A program made the position numbers and the translations under genes. This document shows positions 45,122 to 54,205 of a DNA stretch of 64,000 nt, piece after piece. The notes under the pieces were generated by a model. That model had not been told where the DNA came from. It worked only from the letters and a program-made list of their open reading frames with translations, and ran no database searches. Where the stretch lies: positions 62,001-126,000 of the forward strand of contig JBCCTU010000001.1 in NCBI GenBank assembly GCA_039198065.1, given 5' to 3'. This DNA comes from CALHVX01 sp039198065 (GTDB lineage: Bacteria; Pseudomonadota; Gammaproteobacteria; Pseudomonadales; Azotimanducaceae). Numbering within the stretch: position 1 is the stretch's first letter; each line of letters begins with the position of its first letter.

Positions 45122-45729
45122 CGAAACCTCAGCGAGCGGTGCTGGCAAGCGGCAACGCTGGCAAACTGCGCGAACTCCGCGCACTGCTCGCGTCCTATGC
45201 CTTCGATTTGATTGCACAGAACGACCTCGGCATCAGCGCCGCGGAAGAACCGTTCAATACCTTCGTTGAAAACGCCTTGGCGAAAGCACGGCACGCGAGC
45301 ACGGCCGCCGGGCTGCCGGCGCTTGCCGACGACTCAGGGCTTGCGGTACGCGCTCTCGGCGGCGCGCCTGGAGTTCGCTCAGCGCGCTATGCCGGGCCCA
45401 ACGCCAGCGACCGCGACAATATCGCGAAGCTGCTCGACGCCCTCGGTGACTCGAGCGAGCGCGACGCCTGTTTCTTTTGCACCTTGGTGTTCGTTGACCA
45501 TCCGGAAGACCCAACCCCGCTGATTGCCAGCGGTCGCTGGGACGGAACGATTCTCCTGCAACCCACCGGCGACGGCGGCTTCGGCTACGATCCAGTCTTC
45601 TATGATGCAAGCCTCGGTCGCAGTGCGGCTCAGCTGACAACCGAAGAGAAAGCTGCGGTCAGTCACCGCGGCCGGGCGATGCAGGCGCTGGCTACGTCGC
45701 TTCGACATCGAACGCTTGGCAACCGCTGA
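45118..45729 (+). CDS. rdgB: dITP/XTP pyrophosphatase
   Basis: Removes non-canonical purine nucleotides. 203 residues. SGNAGKLREL near residue 11, LADDSGLAV near 68, GGFGYDPVF near 155 and SHRGRA near 183. GTG start overlapping the DUF4426 stop; its end overlaps hemW by 14 bases. Confidence 0.95.
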   Translation: MTKPQRAVLASGNAGKLRELRALLASYAFDLIAQNDLGISAAEEPFNTFVENALAKARHASTAAGLPALADDSGLAVRALGGAPGVRSARYAGPNASDRDNIAKLLDALGDSSERDACFFCTLVFVDHPEDPTPLIASGRWDGTILLQPTGDGGFGYDPVFYDASLGRSAAQLTTEEKAAVSHRGRAMQALATSLRHRTLGNR

Positions 45730-46882
45730 ACCCCATTTCACGCTGCCCTTAGACCCCGGGCTCGGCCTGTACGTACATCTACCCTGGTGCATTGCCAAAT
45801 GCCCCTACTGCGACTTCAACTCGCATCCGATTCCGAACGGCAAGCTGATCGCCGGCAGCTCCCTTGAAGCGGACTACGCCGCGGCGCTGCTGAGCGATCT
45901 GTCTCAGGAGCTGGCAACGCTCACCGCTACGGATCGCATTCACAGCGTGTTCTTTGGCGGTGGTACCCCAAGCCTGTTCGGGCCAAACGTGTTCGCTCGC
46001 GTGCTCGATCGCTGCGCGCCCTGGCTCACGGCCGACGCCGAGATCACCCTCGAGGCCAATCCGGGCACGCAGGAATACGCCGACTTCACCGGTTATCGCT
46101 CGGCGGGCATCAACCGCGTTTCGCTCGGCGCCCAGAGTTTCGACCCTACACAGCTCAAGCGCCTCGGTCGAGTGCACGCCGCCACCGACACGCAGCGCGC
46201 CATAGCCCGAATTCGCTCCGCAGGTTTCGATCGGCTCAACATCGACATCATGTACGCGCTGCCCGAACAGTCTGTTGAAGCCGCGCTCGCAGATCTTGAG
46301 CAGGCGCTGGCCTCTGCGCCGGAGCACGTCAGCTGGTACCAACTCACGCTCGAACCCAAGACAGTTTTTGGCGCGCGTCCCCCCCCCCTGCCAGAAGACG
46401 GAGCGATCGACGCTATGGAGCAGGGTGGTTACGAACTGCTGGCGGCCGCTGGCTATGACCGCTACGAAGTATCGGCTTACGCCCGGCCCGGTGAGGCGTC
46501 CAGCCACAACCTTCGCTACTGGACCTTTGGCGACTACCTGGCCGTGGGTGCCGGAGCCCACGGCAAACGGCAGTCGGGTGATCGCACGCTACGCTATCGC
46601 AAAGCGTCCCAACCGCGGCTCTATCTCCAGAGCCAGGGGCGCATCGAAACACAGGTCATCGACAACGACGCGCTGCCCGGTGAGTTCGCCATGAATACGC
46701 TGCGCCTCGTCGCTGGTGTTCCAAAGGGTACTTACGGATTACGAACCGGTCAGAACGATTCCCAACTGCATCACCCGTGGCGCGCGCTTGTCGAAGACGG
46801 CCTCATGCACCCGGACCGCTTTGCGACGACGGACCTCGGCTTCCGTTATCTCAACAACATCGTAGGTCGTTTCGTCGCCTGA
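45716..46882 (+). CDS. hemW: HemW, radical SAM heme chaperone
   Basis: Radical SAM protein that binds and transfers heme; formerly mis-annotated as coproporphyrinogen oxidase. 388 residues. Cluster motif CIAKCPYCDF near residue 25 (CxxxCxxC followed by Asp rather than the usual Phe-rich CPF), FFGGGTPSLF, ISLGAQSFD-like segment and HNLRYW near 262. TTG start inside the end of rdgB. A run of ten C at 46379-46388 encodes part of ARPPPLPED. Confidence 0.93.
   Translation: MATAEPHFTLPLDPGLGLYVHLPWCIAKCPYCDFNSHPIPNGKLIAGSSLEADYAAALLSDLSQELATLTATDRIHSVFFGGGTPSLFGPNVFARVLDRCAPWLTADAEITLEANPGTQEYADFTGYRSAGINRVSLGAQSFDPTQLKRLGRVHAATDTQRAIARIRSAGFDRLNIDIMYALPEQSVEAALADLEQALASAPEHVSWYQLTLEPKTVFGARPPPLPEDGAIDAMEQGGYELLAAAGYDRYEVSAYARPGEASSHNLRYWTFGDYLAVGAGAHGKRQSGDRTLRYRKASQPRLYLQSQGRIETQVIDNDALPGEFAMNTLRLVAGVPKGTYGLRTGQNDSQLHHPWRALVEDGLMHPDRFATTDLGFRYLNNIVGRFVA
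46379..46388 (+). repeat. Ten-C homopolymer inside hemW
   Basis: An uninterrupted run of ten C in the reading frame, long enough for slippage during replication. One base gained or lost would truncate HemW after about 225 residues. Confidence 0.85.
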
Positions 46883-46903
46883 ACGTTCCCGGCGCGCCCT
46901 GAG

Positions 46904-47602
46904 TCAGGCCAGCTCGCCGCTCCGCTCATAGAGAAAGTCGCGTACCGCGTGACCCAAGCGCTCACCGCGTGCCTCGAAGTTGGTCGTTCCCCGCTCGGCG
47001 AATCGCGGCGCGTAACCGTCGGCGTCCCCGAGGGAGTGCAGCAGCGGTTCGGCGCGCAGGACGTCATTCATCCAATCCGCATAGGGCTGCCAGTCCGTTG
47101 CCAGACGCAGCAAACCGCCGGGTCGCAATCGCTTGGCGACGAGGCGTAGGAACTCCGGCTGCACGATGCGGCGTTTCGCATGGCGTTTCTTTGGCCAGGG
47201 GTCGGGAAAGAAGATTCTAAGCTCATCGATCCAGGGCATGGCGGGCGAGGCTTCAAGCACCTGCGATGCATCCCGTTCAACGATCGTTAGGTTGTGGACT
47301 TCTGCCTCCGCCGCACGCAATAACGCCGCACCGATGCCAGGTTCGTACACCTCCAGCCCCACGATGTCCCAGCCGGGCTGAGTCACGCACCAATCGACGA
47401 GTGCCTGACCCATACCAAAGCCAATCTCTACACCGATCCGAGCGCCTGCTGCACCGGCGGGTGGAACCTCAGCGAGAAACTGAGTTTCATCGCGACAATA
47501 GGTGGGGCGCAGGGTTTCCAGCGCCCGCGCCTGGCCACTGGTCATGCGCCCCCGACGCCGGACGTAGACCCGATCAAAGCGTTGCTTGCCTTCGTGCTCC
47601 AT
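46904..47602 (-). CDS. trmB: tRNA (guanine-N7)-methyltransferase
   Basis: Methylates G46 of tRNA. 232 residues from the ATG at 47602; a GTG at 47638 would add 12 residues. VEIGFGMGQALVDW SAM loop, IFFPDPWPKKRHAKRRIVQ catalytic segment, and GTTNFEARGERLGH at the C-terminus. It converges with hemW across a 21-base gap. Confidence 0.95.
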   Translation of the reverse strand: MEHEGKQRFDRVYVRRRGRMTSGQARALETLRPTYCRDETQFLAEVPPAGAAGARIGVEIGFGMGQALVDWCVTQPGWDIVGLEVYEPGIGAALLRAAEAEVHNLTIVERDASQVLEASPAMPWIDELRIFFPDPWPKKRHAKRRIVQPEFLRLVAKRLRPGGLLRLATDWQPYADWMNDVLRAEPLLHSLGDADGYAPRFAERGTTNFEARGERLGHAVRDFLYERSGELA

Positions 47603-47656
47603 CGGCGACCTATCGGCCAACGGGACAACGAACGACACGGCGGCAACGCTTGCAAA

Positions 47657-48319
47657 TCAAGGTGACGATGGCTGCAACCGCTCGCGCATCAGAGCGCCCA
47701 AAGCCTGCTCGGCGGGCTTTGATGATGATCCAAGCTCGATGGCAACGCGCTGCTGGTCGGTCTGGTCTTTGTTCTGACTCACCTTCCACTTACCAACACA
47801 GGTGTCGACCACCAATTCAAGGCCCACGAGCCCCTGAACCATTCGCCGGGTGAACTCAGCCGGTGCGTCGCTTACAGCCCAGGGCGCATCGCGCGCGGCC
47901 TCTTGCTGTGCGGTCAGTAAGTTGAGCTGATCCAGGACCCAGCCGGGGTCATCGATCGACTTAAGCGTACCGGTCAGATGGACGACCGCGTAGTTCCAGG
48001 TCGGCACGACCTTGCCATGGATCGATTTGTCCGCATACCAGGACGGGGTGACGTAGGCATCGGGCCCCTGAAACACCGCCAGCGCAGCGACGCCTGCATG
48101 TGCCTGTTCCACCAGCGGACTGACGCGCGGGACGTGCGCGAGTAATCGGCTACCGGACAAATCAGCAGCGGGTGTGCGCTCGGCCGCCAGGACCATGGGA
48201 ATGTGGTTGGCGTCCGGGTAGGGCGAGCCCGCCGTGATCAGGGTCGCCAGCGGATGCTGATGTATCAATGCCCGGTGACGCGAACCGTCCGTCTCTCGAA
48301 ACGTTTGAGGTACATGCAT
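47657..48319 (-). CDS. PaiB-type FMN-binding protein
   Basis: 220-residue split-barrel flavin-binding protein of the PaiB (FMN_bind_2) family. MHVPQTFRET start, HPLATLITAG near residue 20, HVPRVSPLVE, and the diagnostic YVTPSWYADKSIHGKVVPTWNYAVVHLTG near 115. PaiB in Bacillus affects sporulation and protease genes; the role here is unknown. ATG at 48319; longer upstream reading overlaps DUF423. Confidence 0.85.
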   Translation of the reverse strand: MHVPQTFRETDGSRHRALIHQHPLATLITAGSPYPDANHIPMVLAAERTPAADLSGSRLLAHVPRVSPLVEQAHAGVAALAVFQGPDAYVTPSWYADKSIHGKVVPTWNYAVVHLTGTLKSIDDPGWVLDQLNLLTAQQEAARDAPWAVSDAPAEFTRRMVQGLVGLELVVDTCVGKWKVSQNKDQTDQQRVAIELGSSSKPAEQALGALMRERLQPSSP

Positions 48320-48329
48320 GCGCCGGAGC

Positions 48330-48716
48330 TTAGCGCACAGACTCCCGCAGAAGCAGCAGCCAACCGCTGATGAGCAGTAATCCCCCAACGGGGGTGATCG
48401 GTCCAAGCCACCGCGGGCCGTCGAGGGTCAGCAGATACAGGCTTCCGGAAAACAAAACGACCCCAGCACCAAAGAGCGCACTAATTCGTGCGCGCGCTCG
48501 GTCATCAATGCGTTCCCGGGGCAGCGCCGCCAGCGCGAACAAAGCGCAGGCGTGGAACAGCTGGTATTGAACCGCCGTTTTCCAGGTAGGGAGGCTCGCA
48601 GTCCCGATAACGTCCGCAAGGGCATGGGCGCCGAAAGCACCGAGGATTACCCCGGTCAGGCCAAAGCACGCCGCAAGGACCAGCGGTGTGCGGAGTGTCG
48701 CTCCAGCGTCAGGCAA
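48330..48716 (-). CDS. DUF423 family membrane protein
   Basis: 128 residues with four predicted membrane helices. GLTGVILGAFGAHAL near residue 20 and YQLFHACALFALA near 52 are DUF423 (YgdD-like) hallmarks; the C-terminal LGPITPVGGLLLISGWLLLL completes the bundle. No ATG or GTG is available, so the TTG inside the rpoH stop region is taken as start. Function unknown. Confidence 0.8.
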   Translation of the reverse strand: MPDAGATLRTPLVLAACFGLTGVILGAFGAHALADVIGTASLPTWKTAVQYQLFHACALFALAALPRERIDDRARARISALFGAGVVLFSGSLYLLTLDGPRWLGPITPVGGLLLISGWLLLLRESVR

Positions 48717-49569
48717 CGAGGACCGACTTGAGCTTCTTCATGGCGTTCTTTTCGAGCTGGCGGATGCGCTCCGCAGACACGCCGTACTCGTCGGCGAGCT
48801 CCTGCAGCGTCGCTTTGTCGTCGGTCAGCCAGCGTCGGCTCAGGATATCCCGGCTGCGGTCGTCGAGATCGCCAAGCGCCTCGGCCAACGCCGCTGTTGA
48901 TCCTTCCCGCCAGTCCTCTTCAATGACCAGGTCTTCAGGATTGACGCCTTCCTGCTCGAGGAAATAGGCCGGCGCCGCCGAACCCTCGTCGTCGTCCGTC
49001 GCGTAGCCATCAAAGGCCATATCGCTGGCCGCGAGCCGGCCCTCCATACGCGTGACTTCCTGCTCGGAAACACCGAGTTCCTTAGCCATGGCGCGCGTCT
49101 CTTCCTGCGTCAGCCAGGCCAGCCGGCGCTTGTTGCTGCGCAGGTTGAAGAACAACTTGCGCTGCGCTTTGGTCGTCGCCACTTTGACGATTCGCCAGTT
49201 ACGCAAGATGAACTCGTGCATCTCGGCCTTGATCCAGTGCACGGCGAAGGACACCAGCCGCACGCCGACGTTGGGATCGAAGCGCTTGACCGCCTTCATC
49301 AGCCCGACATTACCCTCCTGAATCAGATCAGCCTGCGACAGGCCATACCCCTGATAGGAACGCGCCAGGTGGACGACGAAGCGAAGATGGCACAGCACCA
49401 GCTCGCGGGCCGCATCGAGATCCTGCTCATAGAAAAACCGACGGGCGAGGGCTTGCTCGTCTTCCGCGGATAGGATCGGGAAGTTCGATACCGTGCTCAG
49501 GTAGCCCTCGAGGTTGCCTCCAGGGCTCAGGACCGGCATCGCCATCAGGTTGTTTGTTTGTGTTGCCAT
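48709..49569 (-). CDS. rpoH: Heat-shock sigma factor RpoH (sigma-32)
   Basis: Directs RNA polymerase to heat-shock promoters. 286 residues. Region 2 with GLSQADLIQEGNVGLMKAVKRFDP, the RpoH box QRKLFFNLR near residue 134, and region 4 helix-turn-helix LQELADEYGVSAERIRQLE. ATG with GGAGG seven bases upstream. The 5' leader includes two strong hairpins (49654-49699), which may matter for control. Confidence 0.97.
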   Translation of the reverse strand: MATQTNNLMAMPVLSPGGNLEGYLSTVSNFPILSAEDEQALARRFFYEQDLDAARELVLCHLRFVVHLARSYQGYGLSQADLIQEGNVGLMKAVKRFDPNVGVRLVSFAVHWIKAEMHEFILRNWRIVKVATTKAQRKLFFNLRSNKRRLAWLTQEETRAMAKELGVSEQEVTRMEGRLAASDMAFDGYATDDDEGSAAPAYFLEQEGVNPEDLVIEEDWREGSTAALAEALGDLDDRSRDILSRRWLTDDKATLQELADEYGVSAERIRQLEKNAMKKLKSVLVA

Positions 49570-49653
49570 GCGTAATCCCTCCAGGTGGATCCGGCGGGAA
49601 CTGAACGCAACCGCGCCCAGCTCCAGCGCATCAACAGCTCAACGCTTAAGTTT

Positions 49654-49699
49654 AGCAGCCTCGGGCTGCTCGTTAGCAGTCGTAGAGTGAGACTGCTAA
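49654..49699 (-). promoter_or_regulatory. Two adjacent hairpins between ftsX and rpoH
   Basis: AGCAGCC-TCG-GGCTGCT (49654-49670) and TTAGCAGTC-nine bases-GACTGCTAA (49673-49699). The two stems share a TTAGCAG element. On the minus strand they follow the ftsX stop and precede rpoH. No T run follows, so they may be an attenuator, a mRNA end or an rpoH leader structure. Confidence 0.45.
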
Positions 49700-49750
49700 C
49701 ACGCTCTGCATCGTCCGACTGTCGCGGACTCAAAAGGTTCCCGCCGACGG

Positions 49751-50719
49751 CTACAGCGCGTCGAGCCGGTTCAGGCGGCCGCGGGCAGCAAAGAGCGCGC
49801 CGGTGACGCCGAGGATAAGCCCGATCGCTAACGTCACGATAAGAAAGGTGGGATCAAAACCGCGCGTTTTCAACGGTTGATCATAACTGGCCAAAAGCGC
49901 CGTAAGCGGCGGCTCAATGACGATCAGAGCCAGGCTCAGCAGCATGGCGGCGACGACGGCGCCGCCTACTCCGTAATACGCGCCAAAGTATAAGAACGGT
50001 CGCCTCAGCTGTGCGTCACTCGCCCCAACCAGCTTCATGACCCGTACTTCTTCCAGCCGCGCCTCGATCGCCAACCGGACCGAGGACGCCGTGACGAGCA
50101 CGGCACCGACCCCGAAGAGTAACGCAAGCATACTGCCTAGTCGGCGCACCAGTGATGACAGCTGCCCGACCCGCTCGAGCCAGGTTTTCTCAACCACGAC
50201 CTCGTCTACGTCATCGGCCCGCTCCGCAAGCCGCAGAATGGTTACCAGGTCGTCGGCCGTCGCTGCAGGGCTCAACACCACGCGCAGTGACAGGGGCAGC
50301 GGATTGTCCTCAACAAGATCAAGCGCATCCTGCAAACCACCGAACGCCTGAAATTGTTCCAGCGCCTCGGCCGGCGTGATCCGCTCAACGAGGGCAACGC
50401 CGGGCTGCGCCTGGAGCCGCTCCCCGAGGGCGTCAGCCAGCTTAGGGTCCGCCCCATGATCGAAGTAAATACTCACTCCAGGACGACCTTCCCAGGCACC
50501 GCCGACCGCGGTCAGGTTCACCTGCAGCAGATACAACCCCGCGGGCAACGCAAGCGCAATGCCGACCAGCAACCAGACCAAGAGGCTCGTACCGAGACGC
50601 CGGCTGACGAAATTCAGCGTTTCTAGTGCCGCTCGGCCATGATCCCGTAGCCAGGCAGAGATCCCGCCCCGCTGCACGGGCCAGGGGTCGCGGCGTCTGC
50701 GCGAAAAACCAAAAGCCAC
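49751..50719 (-). CDS. ftsX: Cell division protein FtsX
   Basis: Membrane subunit of the FtsEX complex, which activates periplasmic amidases at the septum. 322 residues from the GTG at 50719, just after the ftsE stop; the frame is open into ftsE, but a longer start would overlap it by 100 bases. One N-terminal helix (LLVWLLVGIALALPAGLYLL), a periplasmic loop, then three C-terminal helices with the conserved VRVMKLVGASDAQLRRPFLY. Confidence 0.94.
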   Translation of the reverse strand: MAFGFSRRRRDPWPVQRGGISAWLRDHGRAALETLNFVSRRLGTSLLVWLLVGIALALPAGLYLLQVNLTAVGGAWEGRPGVSIYFDHGADPKLADALGERLQAQPGVALVERITPAEALEQFQAFGGLQDALDLVEDNPLPLSLRVVLSPAATADDLVTILRLAERADDVDEVVVEKTWLERVGQLSSLVRRLGSMLALLFGVGAVLVTASSVRLAIEARLEEVRVMKLVGASDAQLRRPFLYFGAYYGVGGAVVAAMLLSLALIVIEPPLTALLASYDQPLKTRGFDPTFLIVTLAIGLILGVTGALFAARGRLNRLDAL

Positions 50720-50720
50720 G

Positions 50721-51467
50721 TCAGCGCGCCGCCTCAACGACCGCTGGATGAACGTCGCTATCCCAGCTCGCGCTCGGTTTCGGCACAACGCCGCCTCGGG
50801 GATCGTCGTCGCGAACGACACTGCCCGCAGCGAGCTCGATCACGCGCTCACCCATGGTCTCAATCAACGCCAGATCATGACTCGCGACAATCACCGTCGT
50901 GCCAACCTGATTGAACTGCTTGAACAACGCCATGATGTCGCGGGACAGCTCCGGATCGAGGTTTCCCGTCGGTTCATCGGCAATCAGGATGTTGGGCCGC
51001 GTCGCCACGGCCCGGGCGATCCCGACGCGCTGCTGCTCACCGGTCGACAGCTGCGCCGGATACCGGCGCTCTTTGGACAACAGGCCCACGCGCGTCAGCG
51101 CTGCACGCACGCGACGACCGATATCACGGTCAGCCATGCCGGCAACGCGGAGCGGGATCGCAACGTTCTCGAACACGGTCCGCTCGGCGAGCAGGTGATG
51201 ATCCTGAAAAACGGCCCCAACGTGGCGGCGATAATGAGGCAACCGGCGTGCCGACAGCTTGGATATGTTGACGTCATTGACCAGTAGCTGACCGCGCGAC
51301 GGCCGATCAATGCACAACAGCAGCTTGAGAAAGGTGCTTTTGCCGGCGCCCGAGTGACCAGTGAGAAAGGTCATGGACCCGCTTTCAAAGGTCAGGTTGA
51401 CGGACTTCAGTGCCTCCTGGCCATTTTCGAACCGCTTGCTGACCTGCTGAAATTGGATCGTGCCCAT
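50721..51467 (-). CDS. ftsE: Cell division ATP-binding protein FtsE
   Basis: ABC ATPase partner of FtsX. 248 residues, about 25 longer than E. coli FtsE because of a Pro/Asp-rich C-terminal tail. Walker A GHSGAGKST near residue 38, LSTGEQQRVGIARA signature, Walker B ILIADEPTGNLD. Lies between ftsY and ftsX, as in E. coli. Confidence 0.96.
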   Translation of the reverse strand: MGTIQFQQVSKRFENGQEALKSVNLTFESGSMTFLTGHSGAGKSTFLKLLLCIDRPSRGQLLVNDVNISKLSARRLPHYRRHVGAVFQDHHLLAERTVFENVAIPLRVAGMADRDIGRRVRAALTRVGLLSKERRYPAQLSTGEQQRVGIARAVATRPNILIADEPTGNLDPELSRDIMALFKQFNQVGTTVIVASHDLALIETMGERVIELAAGSVVRDDDPRGGVVPKPSASWDSDVHPAVVEAAR

Positions 51468-51504
51468 AGTTCCAAGGAATCCTTACGGTCCGCTTGCGTC
51501 CTGA

Positions 51505-52521
51505 CTATTCCTGCTCTTCCACCTGCGCCAGCAGCGCATCCACAAACGGTGCAGCGGCGAAGGGTTGCAGATCATCAAGCTGCTCACCCATACCGATAAA
51601 GTACACGGGCTTAGGTAGCTCGCGCGCGAGCGCAAACAGCACACCGGCTTTGGCCGAACCGTCGAGCTTTGTCACCACGTAACCGGTCACGCCAACGGCA
51701 GCATCGAACTCCTTTGCTTGGCTCAACGCATTTTGGCCCACGGTGCCGTCCAGAATGAGCAACACTTCGTGCGGGGCGCTGGGATGCTCGCGCTGCACCA
51801 CGCGTTTGATTTTCGACAGCTCGTCCATCAGGTTGCTTTTCGCCTGCAGGCGCCCAGCGGTATCGGCGAGCAGTACGTCTACGCCCCGTGCTTTCGCAGA
51901 CGCCACCGCGTCGAACACCACCGATGCAGAATCGGACCCCTGGCTTTGGGCAACGACCGGCACGTCGTTTCTTTCTCCCCAGGCCTTGAGCTGCTCTACG
52001 GCTGCGGCGCGGAAGGTATCGCCGGCCGCCAGCACAACGCTTTGGCCGTCGCGCTTCAGCCGTTGCGCCAACTTACCAAGCGTCGTGGTCTTGCCGGCGC
52101 CGTTCACGCCAACGAAGAACACCACCATAGGAGGCGAGTCGGCACGGATGCTGAAGGGCTGTTCCAACGGCTCAAGCGCGGCGCGAAGTCGCCGAGCCAG
52201 CGCTTCATGCAAGGCGCGCGTATTGTTCAGTTCTTTTCGGGTGACCTGATTGCGGAGGTCGTCCATGATCGATGCTGTGGTCGCGATACCAACATCCGTA
52301 ACGAGCAGCGCGGTCTCGAGCTCTTCGAGCACGTCTTCGTCAATTTCCCGCTCGCCGAGAATGAGGTTGCCTACCCCCTCGGCAAGCTGCGACCGGGTTT
52401 TGCTCAGACCGCGCTTGAAGCGGCGCCAGATCCCCTTCGTCTCGGGATCTCGGCTGTCGTCGTTGTTCGGCGCGTCGCCTGCATTCGTCATGTTGAAACT
52501 GCTGTCCGGCCCTGCGTGCAT
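51505..52521 (-). CDS. ftsY: Signal recognition particle receptor FtsY
   Basis: GTPase that docks SRP-ribosome complexes at the membrane. 338 residues from the ATG at 52521 (ATG at 52491 equally possible). Short acidic A domain, N domain, then G domain with GVNGAGKTTTLGKLA, DTAGRLQAKSNLMDEL and TKLDGSAKAG. Divergent from rsmD. Confidence 0.96.
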   Translation of the reverse strand: MHAGPDSSFNMTNAGDAPNNDDSRDPETKGIWRRFKRGLSKTRSQLAEGVGNLILGEREIDEDVLEELETALLVTDVGIATTASIMDDLRNQVTRKELNNTRALHEALARRLRAALEPLEQPFSIRADSPPMVVFFVGVNGAGKTTTLGKLAQRLKRDGQSVVLAAGDTFRAAAVEQLKAWGERNDVPVVAQSQGSDSASVVFDAVASAKARGVDVLLADTAGRLQAKSNLMDELSKIKRVVQREHPSAPHEVLLILDGTVGQNALSQAKEFDAAVGVTGYVVTKLDGSAKAGVLFALARELPKPVYFIGMGEQLDDLQPFAAAPFVDALLAQVEEQE

Positions 52522-52558
52522 CCATTGCGATGGTTGAACGGTCGCATGGGATTGTTAG

Positions 52559-53182
52559 ATGAGCGAAGTCCGGATTATCGGTGGTCTCTACCGCGGGCGA
52601 AAGCTGCGCTTCAAAGCCGTGGCGGGGTTGAGGCCAAGTCTCGGGCGGGTGCGGGAAACGCTGTTCAACTGGCTGCAGGGACGCATCGAAGGTCGCCGCG
52701 TACTGGACCTTTACTGCGGCAGCGGGGCGCTCGGCGTCGAAGCGCTGTCGCGGGGCGCCGCTCGGGTTGTCTTTGTCGACACCTCTCGAACCGCCGTCGG
52801 CACGCTGCGCCAGAATCTGCGTACGCTAGCGGTCGCGGACTCAGCGGCCCAGGTGCTACAAGTTCACGCCGAAAAGTACCTGCAGGGCTCCCAGGCAAGC
52901 GCCGAAGCACCCGTTGATCTGCTGCTGCTGGATCCTCCCTTCGCAACGCCTGACCTCGCCATTCGCAGCCTCGCGCTCTGCCTCGAACGTAGGCTGTTAG
53001 CGCGGGACGCCCGCGTCTACTTCGAGCTTCCGCGGCGTTCCAGCGACACAACGATCGAAGCGTTGTTGGCGCTGCCGGTCGAGATTCTGCGGGATCAAAC
53101 GGCAGGCGACTGCCGGTTCCTACTGCTGGAGCTTGACCCAGAGGACGCAGCGAACGCGGCAGCGACACCATCGATCGACTAA
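52559..53182 (+). CDS. rsmD: 16S rRNA m2G966 methyltransferase
   Basis: 207 residues. IIGGLYRGRKLRF start, RPSLGRVRETLFNWL, SAM loop VLDLYCGSGALGVEALSRGA near residue 48 and catalytic DPPF near 124. Adjacent to ftsY as in E. coli and Pseudomonas. Confidence 0.95.
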   Translation: MSEVRIIGGLYRGRKLRFKAVAGLRPSLGRVRETLFNWLQGRIEGRRVLDLYCGSGALGVEALSRGAARVVFVDTSRTAVGTLRQNLRTLAVADSAAQVLQVHAEKYLQGSQASAEAPVDLLLLDPPFATPDLAIRSLALCLERRLLARDARVYFELPRRSSDTTIEALLALPVEILRDQTAGDCRFLLLELDPEDAANAAATPSID

Positions 53183-53284
53183 GCCGGAACCGCTCGCTCC
53201 CCTCGCTCTTGCGCGCTTAGCTAACCCACGTTGCGGGTACCGCAGGGCGTCGCTACCATCGCCCTTCGGCTTAGGAGGGCAGCC

Positions 53285-53758
53285 GTGCACAGCGTTGTAT
53301 ATCCGGGGTCATTCAACCCCATTACCAATGGCCACACCGACCTGGTCGAGCGGGCCTTAGGTTTGTTTGATCACGTCGTGCTCGCCATTGGCACGAGCGC
53401 ACAGAAAGACCCGAGTACCTATCTCGCGGATCGGATCTCACTGTGTCAGGAAGTACTGGAGCCCTACGGCGATCGGGTAACGGTAGAAGGATTCAATTCG
53501 TTGCTGGTGGACTACGTGCGCAGTAAAGGCACGCGGTTTGTTCTGCGCGGATTGCGGACGGTCACCGACTTCGACTACGAGTTTCAGATGGCAGAGATGA
53601 ACCGGTCGCTCGATCCGGCCGTCGAGTACGTGTTCCTGCCAACATCGAAGGAATGCTCGTTCATTTCTTCGACACTGGTACGCGAAATCGCCGCGTTGGA
53701 CGGCGACATCTCGAACTTCGTGCACCCGGCGGTGGTTGCCGCGTACAAGAAAGCGTGA
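53285..53758 (+). CDS. coaD: Phosphopantetheine adenylyltransferase
   Basis: Penultimate step of coenzyme A synthesis. 157 residues from the GTG at 53285, which has TAGGAGG seven bases upstream; the upstream TTG would add a foreign 18-residue tail. YPGSFNPITNGHTDL nucleotide motif, LRGLRTVTDFDYEFQMAEMNR and ECSFISSTLVREIA. coaBC lies 3 kb downstream, so two CoA genes are in this block. Confidence 0.97.
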   Translation: MHSVVYPGSFNPITNGHTDLVERALGLFDHVVLAIGTSAQKDPSTYLADRISLCQEVLEPYGDRVTVEGFNSLLVDYVRSKGTRFVLRGLRTVTDFDYEFQMAEMNRSLDPAVEYVFLPTSKECSFISSTLVREIAALDGDISNFVHPAVVAAYKKA

Positions 53759-53762
53759 GCGC

Positions 53763-54116
53763 TTAGTCTTTCGGCTTGTGGTAACGGCCCGTGTTGCGGC
53801 ACCCGAGGCAACGCACGAACGTTTCCCGTGCCGGGTCGACGACGAGCTTCTCTGCTGCCTTGCCGACGTTGCCACCTAAGGCGCTGAGGGGCAGGGAAAC
53901 AATGAAGGCAACGGTGCCAATGGCCGTCATCGCAGCGCCTACGGGCCGTGCGACCAGCACGTCACCGACCATGGCGACACCGCCCGGTTCGTCTTCCGGT
54001 ATCGCGTAGACCGGTCCAGCAACCAGCGAGCTCAGCAATCCGAGGGTTGCAGCCACTGCAGCAACCTGACGATGCCAGGGTCGCGCCGTCCGCTCGGTCG
54101 TCATTGTGTTTGACAT
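53763..54116 (-). CDS. Hypothetical exported protein with C-terminal CxxC
   Basis: 117 residues from the ATG at 54116 (an ATG at 54104 is also possible). A signal-like helix (VAAVAATLGLLSSLVAGPVYA) is followed by a second hydrophobic stretch (AAMTAIGTVAFIVSLPLSALGG) and a conserved-looking KAAEKLVVDPARETFVRCLGC end. Proteins of this layout are common, unnamed gammaproteobacterial membrane proteins. Function unknown. Confidence 0.7.
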   Translation of the reverse strand: MSNTMTTERTARPWHRQVAAVAATLGLLSSLVAGPVYAIPEDEPGGVAMVGDVLVARPVGAAMTAIGTVAFIVSLPLSALGGNVGKAAEKLVVDPARETFVRCLGCRNTGRYHKPKD

Positions 54117-54205
54117 GATCCGTTGTCCATTCCGTCGTGTTGACGTGTAGCTCCACGTTCGCATCTTGCTGCGAAGTGCGCCATTACCCACAAACCGGTT
54201 CGAGC

